From assembly GCA_910587545.1 (NCBI GenBank), contig CAJUMI010000076.1:1-12696 (forward strand): a DNA stretch of 12,696 nucleotides, written 5' to 3'. The notes under the pieces are model-generated. The model was not told the DNA's origin. It did no database searches and was given only the letters and a program-made list of their open reading frames with translations. Of this stretch, positions 1 to 6,737 are shown one piece after another. Every line of letters begins with the position of its first letter. The stretch's first letter is position 1. The translations under genes were made by a program, and so were the position numbers. The stretch comes from an uncultured Muribaculaceae bacterium. Lineage in GTDB: Bacteria; Bacteroidota; Bacteroidia; Bacteroidales; Muribaculaceae.

Positions 1-548
1 GCCATTTCTTCAAGTTTGGCGCCTTGCTCGAGGCCTGCGTTGATGTAGAATGCGAGCACGGGAAGAACGGCACCGTTCATCGTCATCGAGACAGACATCT
101 TGTTCAAGGGTATGCCGTCGAAAAGGATCTTCATGTCCTCGATCGAGCAGATCGACACGCCCGCTTTGCCGACATCGCCGACTACACGTTCGTGGTCTGC
201 GTCATAACCGCGGTGTGTCGCAAGGTCGAACGCCACAGAGAGGCCTTTCTGACCGGAAGCGAGGTTGCGGCGGTAGAAAGCGTTTGACTCGGCTGCGGTC
301 GAGAAGCCGGCATACTGGCGGATTGTCCAGGGTCGGAGAGGATACATGGCGCTGTATGGGCCACGCAGGAAGGGTGGGATACCTGAAACATAGTTGAGGT
401 GTTCGAGGCCTTCGAGATCGTCTTTTGTATAGATGGGTTTGACGGGGATAAGTTCGGGTGTGAGCCAATCTTCTCCACCGGCAACGGGCGAGTGTTTCGC
501 TCCGAATGCGTCTTTAGCTATATCTATGGTTTTAAAATCTGGTTTCAT
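1..548 (-). CDS. mutB: Methylmalonyl-CoA mutase large (catalytic) subunit MutB, N-terminal part, cut by window edge
   Basis: Only the first 182 residues are present; the gene continues past position 1, and full MutB proteins are usually a little over 700 residues. MutB is the adenosylcobalamin-binding catalytic chain of the MutAB heterodimer, which interconverts succinyl-CoA and methylmalonyl-CoA in the cytoplasm. What is visible is the start of the CoA-binding TIM barrel. The family block RPWTIRQYAGFST lies at residues 72-84, including the conserved Tyr that packs near the corrin. GLSVAFDLATHRGYD at 102-116 and SVSMTMNGAVLP at 152-163 are also typical. The B12-binding C-terminal domain is off the window, so its His motif cannot be checked. 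The ATG at 548-546 lies 8 nt after the mutA stop, with no Shine-Dalgarno, so translation is probably coupled to mutA. The family assignment is very secure. Confidence 0.97.
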   Translation of the reverse strand, partial: MKPDFKTIDIAKDAFGAKHSPVAGGEDWLTPELIPVKPIYTKDDLEGLEHLNYVSGIPPFLRGPYSAMYPLRPWTIRQYAGFSTAAESNAFYRRNLASGQKGLSVAFDLATHRGYDADHERVVGDVGKAGVSICSIEDMKILFDGIPLNKMSVSMTMNGAVLPVLAFYINAGLEQGAKLEEM

Positions 549-556
549 TGTCGGGA

Positions 557-2401
557 TTATTTGAGAAGTTTGGCGTTGAAAGCTTTCAATGTGTCAAGCA
601 CGTTGCAGCGAACGTGGATGAATTCGTTAATACCGATTGCCTTGAGGTCTTCCATGCAAGCCGGAGCACCTGCAACAACAAATTCGGCACGGCCGTCAAG
701 ATATTTGAACGCTTCGGGTGCGAGTTCGGCATATTCGTCGTCGCTCGAGCAGAGAACGATTACGTCAGCGCACTTTTCGAGAGCGGCGTCGACGCCTGCC
801 TTAACCGTATCGAAACCAAGGTTGTCAATGATTTCGTAGCCTGCGCAACCGAAGAAGTTGGTCGAGAACTGAGCTCTGGCGAGACGCATGGCGAGGTTGC
901 CTATTGTGAGCATGAACACTTTGGGGCGCTTGGCAGCGGCCTCTGTAGCCAGACGTAGGTCTTCGAAATCGGTTGCTGCGCGCTTCATGAGCAGACCGCC
1001 ATTGCCTTCGGTCTTCTCTCCGCAAGAGCAGTGGCAAGCCTTTGCCACGATCTTGTCAGCGGCTTTTTCGTTGATGTTGGGATACTGATTTGTGCCGAGA
1101 AGGATCTCTTTGCGACGGGCAACGTCGGTGTGACGTTTCTCGCATGACTCGTTGACAGCCTTTTGAATGTTGCCGTCGGAAACTTCGGCAAAGAAACCGC
1201 CTTTGTCGACAACGTCGAGGAAAAGTTTCCATGCCTCGCCGGCGATCGAAAGGGTGAGGGTCTCGACGTAGTAGCTGCCGCCTGCGGGGTCAACGACCTT
1301 GTCGAGGTGGCTCTCTTCCTTGAGGAGGAACTGCTGGTTGCGCGCGATGCGCTCTGAGAACGCGTCGGGAGTCTTATAGGGAGTGTCAAACGGAACAACG
1401 GTGATCGAGTCGACACCCGCCAGTGCCGCCGACATAGCCTCGGTTTGGCTGCGGAGCAGGTTGACGTGGGCGTCGTAGATGGTCTGGTTGAATTTCGATG
1501 TCGCTGCGTGGACATGCATCTTTGCGGCGTCGACAGATGCGGGTTTATACTGCTCTACGATCTGAGCCCAGAGCATGCGGGCTGCGCGGAATTTCGCAAG
1601 TTCCATGAAGTAGTTGGATGAGACACCCATGTTGAACTTGATACGGTCTGCGACTTCTTCGGCCGAAAGGCCGGCGTCAGTGAGCGCAGTCATCCATTGT
1701 GCACCCCAGGCGAGGGCATAACCGAGCTCCTGGAAGATATATGCGCCGCCGTCGCAGAAGAAGACGGAATCAACGGCGAGCACTCGGAGAGAAGGAACGC
1801 TCTCAACTGTCTTGATGAGTTTTATAGCTTTCTCGACGATTTCAGCGTTGATTTCGGCTCCGTGACGCAGCGCTTTGCGGAGCGGGTTGAAATCAATCGA
1901 GCCGTGGAATGATTTTTCGGCTCCTTTGGCTTTCAGATAATTTACAAGTGCCTCGGCAAGATTCATAGCCTTGCACGGACAACAGTTGAAGTTGATTTCG
2001 ACTTTCTCGAGGTCAATGCCGTCGAGTAGCGCTGTGACAGTAGCCTCGGTCGGTTCTGCAACTTTGAAGCCGAGGGAGTTCACGCCTTTGCCGAGAACTT
2101 CAATAGCAGTCTTGTTGGCTTCGGCAGGATCTTCGGAAAGAATTTCCTGACGGGTAAGCCACTCGTTGTCGGTGCGCGTACCGCGGATAAACGGGTATTC
2201 GCCGGGAAGCGAATCTGTTGTTTTGAGATCGGCTATGTCTTCAGCACGGTAGATAGGCTGGACATTGAAGCCTTCGTTTGTTCTCCATACCAATTTCTTG
2301 TTGAAATCGGCACCCTTGAGATCGGTCTCGACCTTGGCACGCCATTCATCATAGCTTATGCCCGGGAACTGGTCGAACAATTTTTCTTTTTTTTCTGCCA
2401 T
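557..2401 (-). CDS. mutA: Methylmalonyl-CoA mutase small subunit MutA
   Basis: This 614-residue protein, about the usual length, is the non-catalytic partner of MutB in the B12-dependent mutase of the succinate-propionate pathway. It has a MutB-like barrel (roughly residues 30-440), including DPAGGSYYVE at 371-380, a short linker, and a C-terminal flavodoxin-like domain (about 492-614). In that last domain the segment where MutB carries the cobalamin ligand motif DxHxxG reads GNLAMRLARAQF (501-512), with no His. This is what marks it as the small subunit that does not bind B12. Two cysteine clusters stand out: CCPC at 140-143 and CHCSC at 456-460, the second in the inter-domain linker. The ATG at 2401 is the first in frame; the leader before it is A-rich with no Shine-Dalgarno. 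It is first in a mutA-mutB unit read from the promoter at 2530-2560. Confidence 0.96.
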   Translation of the reverse strand: MAEKKEKLFDQFPGISYDEWRAKVETDLKGADFNKKLVWRTNEGFNVQPIYRAEDIADLKTTDSLPGEYPFIRGTRTDNEWLTRQEILSEDPAEANKTAIEVLGKGVNSLGFKVAEPTEATVTALLDGIDLEKVEINFNCCPCKAMNLAEALVNYLKAKGAEKSFHGSIDFNPLRKALRHGAEINAEIVEKAIKLIKTVESVPSLRVLAVDSVFFCDGGAYIFQELGYALAWGAQWMTALTDAGLSAEEVADRIKFNMGVSSNYFMELAKFRAARMLWAQIVEQYKPASVDAAKMHVHAATSKFNQTIYDAHVNLLRSQTEAMSAALAGVDSITVVPFDTPYKTPDAFSERIARNQQFLLKEESHLDKVVDPAGGSYYVETLTLSIAGEAWKLFLDVVDKGGFFAEVSDGNIQKAVNESCEKRHTDVARRKEILLGTNQYPNINEKAADKIVAKACHCSCGEKTEGNGGLLMKRAATDFEDLRLATEAAAKRPKVFMLTIGNLAMRLARAQFSTNFFGCAGYEIIDNLGFDTVKAGVDAALEKCADVIVLCSSDDEYAELAPEAFKYLDGRAEFVVAGAPACMEDLKAIGINEFIHVRCNVLDTLKAFNAKLLK

Positions 2402-2450
2402 AACTTTTTGTTAGTGATTGTTCTATAGTGAGATTTAAGTTTAGAAAACA

Positions 2451-2519
2451 TGTAAGGCTGATTTTCGGGTTTAGTCCCTGGAAATCATGAGCCTGTATCC
2501 AAATGCTTACAACAGGCTC
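2451..2519 (-). promoter_or_regulatory. Structured 5' leader of mutAB mRNA (two stem-loops, possible pseudoknot)
   Basis: Just downstream of the predicted mutAB transcription start the RNA can fold into stem-loop 1 (2519-2489; perfect 8-bp arms GAGCCTGT/ACAGGCTC, 15-nt loop). One nucleotide later comes stem-loop 2 (2487-2459; outer arms TGATTT/AAATCA, a small internal loop, then GGG/CCC around a 6-nt loop). The first six loop-1 bases (TGTAAG, 2511-2506) are exactly complementary to CTTACA at 2456-2451, just past stem-loop 2, which would make a pseudoknot. No U-tract follows, so it is not a simple terminator. I see no B12 box (GCCACTG-like) and the region is too short for a standard cobalamin riboswitch. 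The stems are read directly from the sequence; any regulatory role is inference. Confidence 0.45.
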
Positions 2520-2529
2520 TATGCCTCGA

Positions 2530-2560
2530 CAAAATTAATAAACTTTATATAAACTGCAAA
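2530..2560 (-). promoter_or_regulatory. Bacteroidetes-type promoter of mutAB
   Basis: On the minus strand TTTG (2560-2557) is followed after exactly 19 nt by TAATTTTG (2537-2530). This matches the Bacteroidetes primary sigma factor pattern TTTG-N19-21-TAnnTTTG. Transcription should start near 2523, giving a leader of roughly 120 nt before the mutA ATG. It lies downstream of the terminator at 2604-2636, so mutAB has its own unit. Confidence 0.75.
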
Positions 2561-2603
2561 CCAAAAGAGGAAAATACTGATAAATTTCTTTATTTAAAAA
2601 TGT

Positions 2604-2636
2604 AAAAAGGCGATGTGCCGGATCCGGCACATCGCC
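2604..2636 (-). terminator. Intrinsic terminator of the gyrA-TPR unit
   Basis: A perfect 28-bp palindrome at 2609-2636, with arms GGCGATGTGCCG flanking a central GATC, starts about 30 nt after the TPR stop codon. Read on the minus strand it is followed immediately by five T and then further AT-rich sequence. A G+C-rich hairpin with a U-run in this position is a classic rho-independent terminator. On the plus strand no T-run follows, so it should work in the minus direction only. Confidence 0.88.
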
Positions 2637-2665
2637 CACGAAAGATTTTAGTTAACTGAGGTTTA

Positions 2666-3886
2666 TCAGAGAAGTTTCAGCCGCTGCTGAACGTCGTTGA
2701 GCTTGGCTTCGTCGTTGAGGCTGTAGTATACGTTTTCAAGAAGTTTCAGAGGATCGGGATTTTCGGGATCGAGCTGATTGGCTGTCTCTAAATACTTGGC
2801 TGATTCTTCAAGAATTGGCTTCACTGTCGAGTTGAAATAAGCATTGATCTGGCTTGTCTCCGACGGACCCTTGTCCTGGGCTTCGTAAGCGTCCTGATAG
2901 ATCGCACGTCCGTAGTAGTAGTTTGCGGTTGCCGACTGGGGATTGATTTCGATAGCCTTCTTGTAGGCGGCCTTAGCCTCGGCACGGTTTTCCTGAGTGT
3001 CGTGGATCACACCGAGCACGATATAGTATTCGGCGTTGTTGGGATCGCTGGCGATAGCCTCTTTGATAGCTTTGAGGGCGTTTTCATTATCTTTTTTGAC
3101 GAGATAGTCGTTGATGATAAAGCGGATGTAGGTGGGGTCCTCGTTGCCGTAGAGGGGGAGAGCCTCACGGGCGATAGCGACGATTGCGTCGCTGTCCTGG
3201 AGCTCATTGGCTACAGAAAGAGCATAGTCATAGATGTTCTTTTTGCTGTAACCGAGATCTTTGGATCTGAGGAAGCTGTTGAGGGAAGCGCGCAAATCTT
3301 TGTTCTGCCATGCGGCAAGCGCCTGATTGTATGCGATTTCAGATAGAAGCGTATCACCGGGTACATTGATGCCTTTAAATTTCTCAGGTTGCTCCGACAT
3401 GTCGAGATAGATACCCCAGGCCTTGTAAGCACCTTTATAATCTTCCATATTATAAAGTTCGATCGCATTGTTGTTGTAATCGTTATAGTGACCTACGAGT
3501 GTGCTGATAATATCTTTGGAATATTTTGTCTTGATCTTGCCCTTTTCGTTAGGCACAGAGTCAAGAGAAAGGGCTTTCATCATATAATCGTAGCCGTCGA
3601 GAAGATTGGCTCCCATTGTGGCCTGGCCTTTTTCGGGAAGTTTGCCGAATGCCTTGAGGCCTAAAAGGTTGTCGTATTCGTTGAATGCAGCCTTGCCGGG
3701 GATATACCATGTCTGGGCCATATTCTGGGTCTCGGGATTGGTGAAAGCGGGAGTTGCGATCTCCACAACCTTTTTCATCGGTTCTTTAGCTTTCATGGCT
3801 CGCTCTGCATCCTTGAGGATGTTTGCCTGAGCGAAGGCGCCCACACCACACATAATGCCGACACCTAATAGAATGATTTTCTTCAT
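2666..3886 (-). CDS. Exported tetratricopeptide-repeat protein, gene directly downstream of gyrA
   Basis: This 406-residue protein has a Sec signal peptide: a KK start, a hydrophobic core at residues 4-18 and a likely cut after AFA (residue 19), leaving an N-terminal Gln. No lipobox cysteine is placed for lipidation, so a soluble periplasmic protein is most likely. The mature part is helical. TPR units are clearest at about 252-285 and 286-319 (AxAAYKKAIEINPQ-type), and again near 354-378 (YLETANQLDPENPD). Earlier helices at 140-240 look like degenerate repeats. TPRs bind other proteins; the partner is unknown and no enzyme motif is visible. The ATG at 3886 lies 37 nt after the gyrA stop with no promoter match between, so the two are probably co-transcribed. 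Its own terminator follows. The TPR and export calls are firm; the function is not known. Confidence 0.88.
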   Translation of the reverse strand: MKKIILLGVGIMCGVGAFAQANILKDAERAMKAKEPMKKVVEIATPAFTNPETQNMAQTWYIPGKAAFNEYDNLLGLKAFGKLPEKGQATMGANLLDGYDYMMKALSLDSVPNEKGKIKTKYSKDIISTLVGHYNDYNNNAIELYNMEDYKGAYKAWGIYLDMSEQPEKFKGINVPGDTLLSEIAYNQALAAWQNKDLRASLNSFLRSKDLGYSKKNIYDYALSVANELQDSDAIVAIAREALPLYGNEDPTYIRFIINDYLVKKDNENALKAIKEAIASDPNNAEYYIVLGVIHDTQENRAEAKAAYKKAIEINPQSATANYYYGRAIYQDAYEAQDKGPSETSQINAYFNSTVKPILEESAKYLETANQLDPENPDPLKLLENVYYSLNDEAKLNDVQQRLKLL

Positions 3887-3897
3887 ATCAAAAAATC

Positions 3898-3917
3898 GTT
3901 AGTTATTGTGTTAGTTA
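3898..3917. repeat. Direct repeat GTTAGTTA x2 between gyrA and the TPR gene
   Basis: Two copies of the 8-mer GTTAGTTA (3898-3905 and 3910-3917) are separated by 4 nt. Read on the coding (minus) strand they give TAACTAAC-ACAA-TAACTAAC just before the TPR gene start. This is low-structure, A/C-rich sequence of the kind seen before other start codons in this window. It most likely reflects an unstructured translation initiation region rather than a protein-binding site. Confidence 0.4.
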
Positions 3918-3923
3918 ATGTTG

Positions 3924-6479
3924 TTATTCGATTTCGTTTTCATTGTCTGCTTCTTCATCGTCGACGTCACGGATGTTGTCGTCGGTGATTTCGGGCAATT
4001 CCTCGCCTTCGATCACTTCTTCGACCTCTTCCTCGGGATCGGCGTCGACGCAGCATACTGAAGCGATAACGTCATTGCGCTTGTCAAGGTTTATCAGCCT
4101 GACGCCTTGTGTTGCGCGACCCATGACGCGGATGTCGGCCACGTGAAGCCGCAGGGTGATACCTGATTTGTTGATGATCACAAGATCATTGTCGTCGTTG
4201 ACGCTTTTGAACGCAACAAGGCGGCCTGTCTTCTCGGTGATATTCATCGTCTTCACGCCCTTGGCGCCGCGGTTGGTAATGCGGTAGCTGTCGAGCAGCG
4301 AACGTTTGCCGAAGCCCTCCTGCGAGATTACCATGACATTGTTGGCGGAGTCAGCGGGCATGGCTAAAAGACCGATCATGGCATCGTCGTCGCCGTCAAG
4401 CCTCATGCCGCGGACACCGGTCGACACGCGTCCCATGACTCTGAGCTTGCTCTCGTGGAAACGGATTGCGCGGCCGTTGCGGTTGGCGAGCAGGATCTCG
4501 CAATTGCCGTCGGTTAGCTCAACGCCGATGAGGTTGTCGTCGTCGCGGAGTATGATGGCTTTTTTTCCCTTGGCGAGCACTCGGGCATATTCGGCGAGCG
4601 AAGTCTTTTTGACCACGCCGTTTCTGGTGGCGAACACGAGATAATGCGAGCCTGTGAATTCGGGATCGTCAAGCTGCTTGCAGCGGATGAAAGCGTTGAC
4701 CTGGTCCCCGGGTTCTATGTTGAGAAGATTCTGGAGTGCGCGACCCTTGCTGTTCTTTGCTCCTTCGGGAAGCTCGTAGACTTTCAGCTTGTAGACGAGT
4801 CCCCTATCGGTGAAGAATAGCATGGTGTTGTGCATTGAGGCAGGGTAGATATGCTCGATGAAGTCTGTGTCGCGGGTGTTGCTGCCCTTGGCTCCGACGC
4901 CTCCGCGGTTCTGGGCGCGGAACTCGCTGAGAGGCGTGCGCTTGATGTAGCCCAGGTGGGAGATGGTGATGATCATCTCGTCGTCGGCATAGAAGTCCTC
5001 GGCGTTGAAGTCGCCGGCAGTATAATCTATGTCGGTGCGGCGGTCATCGCCGTATTTTTCGCGGATCTCGATCAGCTCATCGCGGATGACGGTGCGGCAG
5101 ACTTCGGGATCATTGAGAATTGATTCGAAGAATTCTATCTCACGTTGGAGAGTGTTGTAATCGTCTTCGAGCTTATTCTGTTCGAGAGCTGTAAGACTGC
5201 GAAGACGCATTTCCACGATCGCCTGTGTCTGGGCGTCGCTAAGATCGAATCTTTCGCTGAGCCGACGTCGAGCTTCGTCAGTGTCGCCTGACGAGCGGAT
5301 TATAGAGATCACTTCATCGATGTTTTTCGATGCGATGATCAGACCTTCGAGTATATGGGCTCTCTCGCGGGCTTTGCCGAGCAGGAACTTGGTGCGCCGG
5401 GTCACCACGTCATAGCGGTGGTCGACAAACGCCTGAAGAAGTTCTTTGATATTGAGGGTTTTGGGGCGGCCGTTGACGAGGGCGACGTTGTTGACGCTGA
5501 ACGAAGCCTGCATCTGTGTCATCTTGTAGAGTTTGTTGAGCACAACGTTGGCGTTGGCGTCAGACTTGAGTTTGATGACAATACGCATGCCCTTGTAGTC
5601 AGATTCGTCATTGATGTCGGAGATGCCATCGAGTTTCTTTTCGTTGACAAGGTCGGCTATATATTTAATGAGTTCCGCCTTGTTGACGCCATAAGGGATC
5701 TCGTGGACGATTATCGACTCGTGGTTGGCTTCTGTCTCGATTTCGGCCTTGGCTCTGATGATGATGCGTCCGCGGCCTGTCTCGTATGCTTCTTTGACGC
5801 CGTTGTAGCCGTAGATCGTACCGCCTGTCGGGAAGTCTGGTGCGGAGATGTGCTTCATGAGCTCGGGGATTGTGATGTCCGGATTCTCAAGAACTGCTAT
5901 CGAGGCGTTGACCGATTCGGTCATGTTGTGGGGCGGCATGTTTGTTGCCATGCCGACGGCTATGCCTGTCGCTCCGTTGACCAGAAGGTTGGGAAAACGG
6001 CTCGGGAGTACGACCGGCTCCACTTTGGAATTGTCATAGTTGGGCTGGAAATCTACTGTGTCGCTGTTGATGTCGGCAAGCATTTCCTCGCCGATTTTCG
6101 ATAGGCGCACCTCAGTATAACGCATGGCTGCAGGGGAGTCTCCGTCGACCGAACCGAAGTTTCCGTGTCCGTCGACAAGAGTGTAGCGGAGCGACCAGTC
6201 CTGAGCCATTCTGACGACGGTTCCGTAGATCGACGAGTCTCCGTGGGGGTGATATTTACCCATGACCTCGCCGACACAGTTGGCCGACTTTTTATGAGGC
6301 TTGTCGCTTGTATTGCCCATCTCGTTCATGCCGAACAGCACACGCCTTTGAACCGGCTTCATGCCGTCACGGACATCGGGTAGGGCTCTCGACACAATCA
6401 CCGACATTGAGTAGTCGATGTAGGCCGACTTCATTTCATTTTCAATATTGATCTTAAATATACGATCTTCTTCTAACAT
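3924..6479 (-). CDS. gyrA: DNA gyrase subunit A
   Basis: This 851-residue protein is the DNA breakage-reunion subunit of gyrase, which with GyrB (not in the window) introduces negative supercoils using ATP. The N-terminal winged-helix/tower domain holds the catalytic Tyr121 in AAMRYTEVRLS and the quinolone-determining region KYHPHGDSSIYG (75-86). A coiled-coil stretch lies near 360-470. The C-terminal beta-pinwheel starts near 497, with repeated blades such as YIKRTPLSEF, RAIRFHESKLRVMGR and LRLHVADIRVMGR, and ends in a very acidic tail (about 812-851). The GyrA box, which marks gyrase rather than topoisomerase IV, is degenerate: QNRGGVG at 523-529. Ser82 is the sensitive-type residue at the E. 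coli Ser83 position; Gly86 stands where E. coli has Asp87. The ATG at 6479 gives MLEEDRIFKINIE, a normal family start. The TPR gene follows in the same unit. Confidence 0.95.
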   Translation of the reverse strand: MLEEDRIFKINIENEMKSAYIDYSMSVIVSRALPDVRDGMKPVQRRVLFGMNEMGNTSDKPHKKSANCVGEVMGKYHPHGDSSIYGTVVRMAQDWSLRYTLVDGHGNFGSVDGDSPAAMRYTEVRLSKIGEEMLADINSDTVDFQPNYDNSKVEPVVLPSRFPNLLVNGATGIAVGMATNMPPHNMTESVNASIAVLENPDITIPELMKHISAPDFPTGGTIYGYNGVKEAYETGRGRIIIRAKAEIETEANHESIIVHEIPYGVNKAELIKYIADLVNEKKLDGISDINDESDYKGMRIVIKLKSDANANVVLNKLYKMTQMQASFSVNNVALVNGRPKTLNIKELLQAFVDHRYDVVTRRTKFLLGKARERAHILEGLIIASKNIDEVISIIRSSGDTDEARRRLSERFDLSDAQTQAIVEMRLRSLTALEQNKLEDDYNTLQREIEFFESILNDPEVCRTVIRDELIEIREKYGDDRRTDIDYTAGDFNAEDFYADDEMIITISHLGYIKRTPLSEFRAQNRGGVGAKGSNTRDTDFIEHIYPASMHNTMLFFTDRGLVYKLKVYELPEGAKNSKGRALQNLLNIEPGDQVNAFIRCKQLDDPEFTGSHYLVFATRNGVVKKTSLAEYARVLAKGKKAIILRDDDNLIGVELTDGNCEILLANRNGRAIRFHESKLRVMGRVSTGVRGMRLDGDDDAMIGLLAMPADSANNVMVISQEGFGKRSLLDSYRITNRGAKGVKTMNITEKTGRLVAFKSVNDDNDLVIINKSGITLRLHVADIRVMGRATQGVRLINLDKRNDVIASVCCVDADPEEEVEEVIEGEELPEITDDNIRDVDDEEADNENEIE

Positions 6480-6516
6480 GTTTTTGATTTGTTAATTAGC
6501 ATATTAGTGACATCGG

Positions 6517-6542
6517 GGAGCAACGGCCGGAACCTTTGCTCC
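6517..6542 (-). promoter_or_regulatory. Hairpin in the gyrA 5' leader
   Basis: Between the predicted gyrA start of transcription (near 6558) and the ATG at 6479, the RNA can form a perfect 7-bp stem GGAGCAA/TTGCTCC (6542-6536 with 6523-6517). Two extra G-C pairs can form inside after one mismatch. It is G+C-rich against AT-rich surroundings. No U-run follows directly, so it is not a plain terminator. A role in mRNA stability or translation control is possible but unproven. Confidence 0.4.
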
Positions 6543-6564
6543 ACAATGAACCAAATTAGTCTTA

Positions 6565-6595
6565 CAAAGGTAGTGATTTTTATTTATTAAAAAAA
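6565..6595 (-). promoter_or_regulatory. Promoter of gyrA-TPR unit
   Basis: The minus strand carries TACCTTTG (6572-6565), an exact Bacteroidetes -7 element (TAnnTTTG). The position 19 nt upstream reads TTTT (6595-6592) instead of TTTG, inside a T-rich run, so the -33 element is weak. The sequence upstream of it is A/T-tract rich. Transcription should start near 6558, leaving a leader of about 80 nt. The -7 match is read directly; activity is inferred. Confidence 0.6.
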
Positions 6596-6686
6596 GATTT
6601 CCCATTCCGTTTTTTTTGCTCAAATCTCCCGACATATGACTGAAAGGGTTTTTAAAGCCCTCTAACTTTTATTTGGCAATATTGTT

Positions 6687-6717
6687 TTTGGTAAATGTTG
6701 TTTATTTATTACTTTTG
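6687..6717 (+). promoter_or_regulatory. Promoter of the thrC operon
   Basis: TTTG at 6687-6690 is followed after exactly 19 nt by TACTTTTG at 6710-6717, a full Bacteroidetes promoter match. The ATG of thrC is at 6738, only 20 nt beyond the -7 element, so the mRNA leader would be about 12-17 nt: nearly leaderless. Confidence 0.75.
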
Positions 6718-6737
6718 TCACGAAGGTTTATAGCGAA

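Noticed and set aside
2356..2451. 31-codon upstream reading frame overlapping the mutA start out of frame
   Set aside because: It has an ATG and stop but no sign of selection, a biased Lys-rich composition from the A-rich leader, and fits chance.
2402..2523. Cobalamin riboswitch in front of mutAB
   Set aside because: The genes are B12-dependent, but the leader has no B12-box-like sequence and is shorter than the known classes; kept only as a generic structured leader.
5355..6104. Long open frame antisense to gyrA
   Set aside because: It lies wholly within gyrA, has a Val/Asp/Gly-skewed composition and no recognisable domain; a shadow of the real gene.
6645..6661. Small hairpin (AGGG...CCCT) between the divergent gyrA and thrC promoters
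   Set aside because: About 7 bp including a G-U pair with a 3-nt loop, lying upstream of both predicted transcripts; could be chance, no operator pattern recognised.
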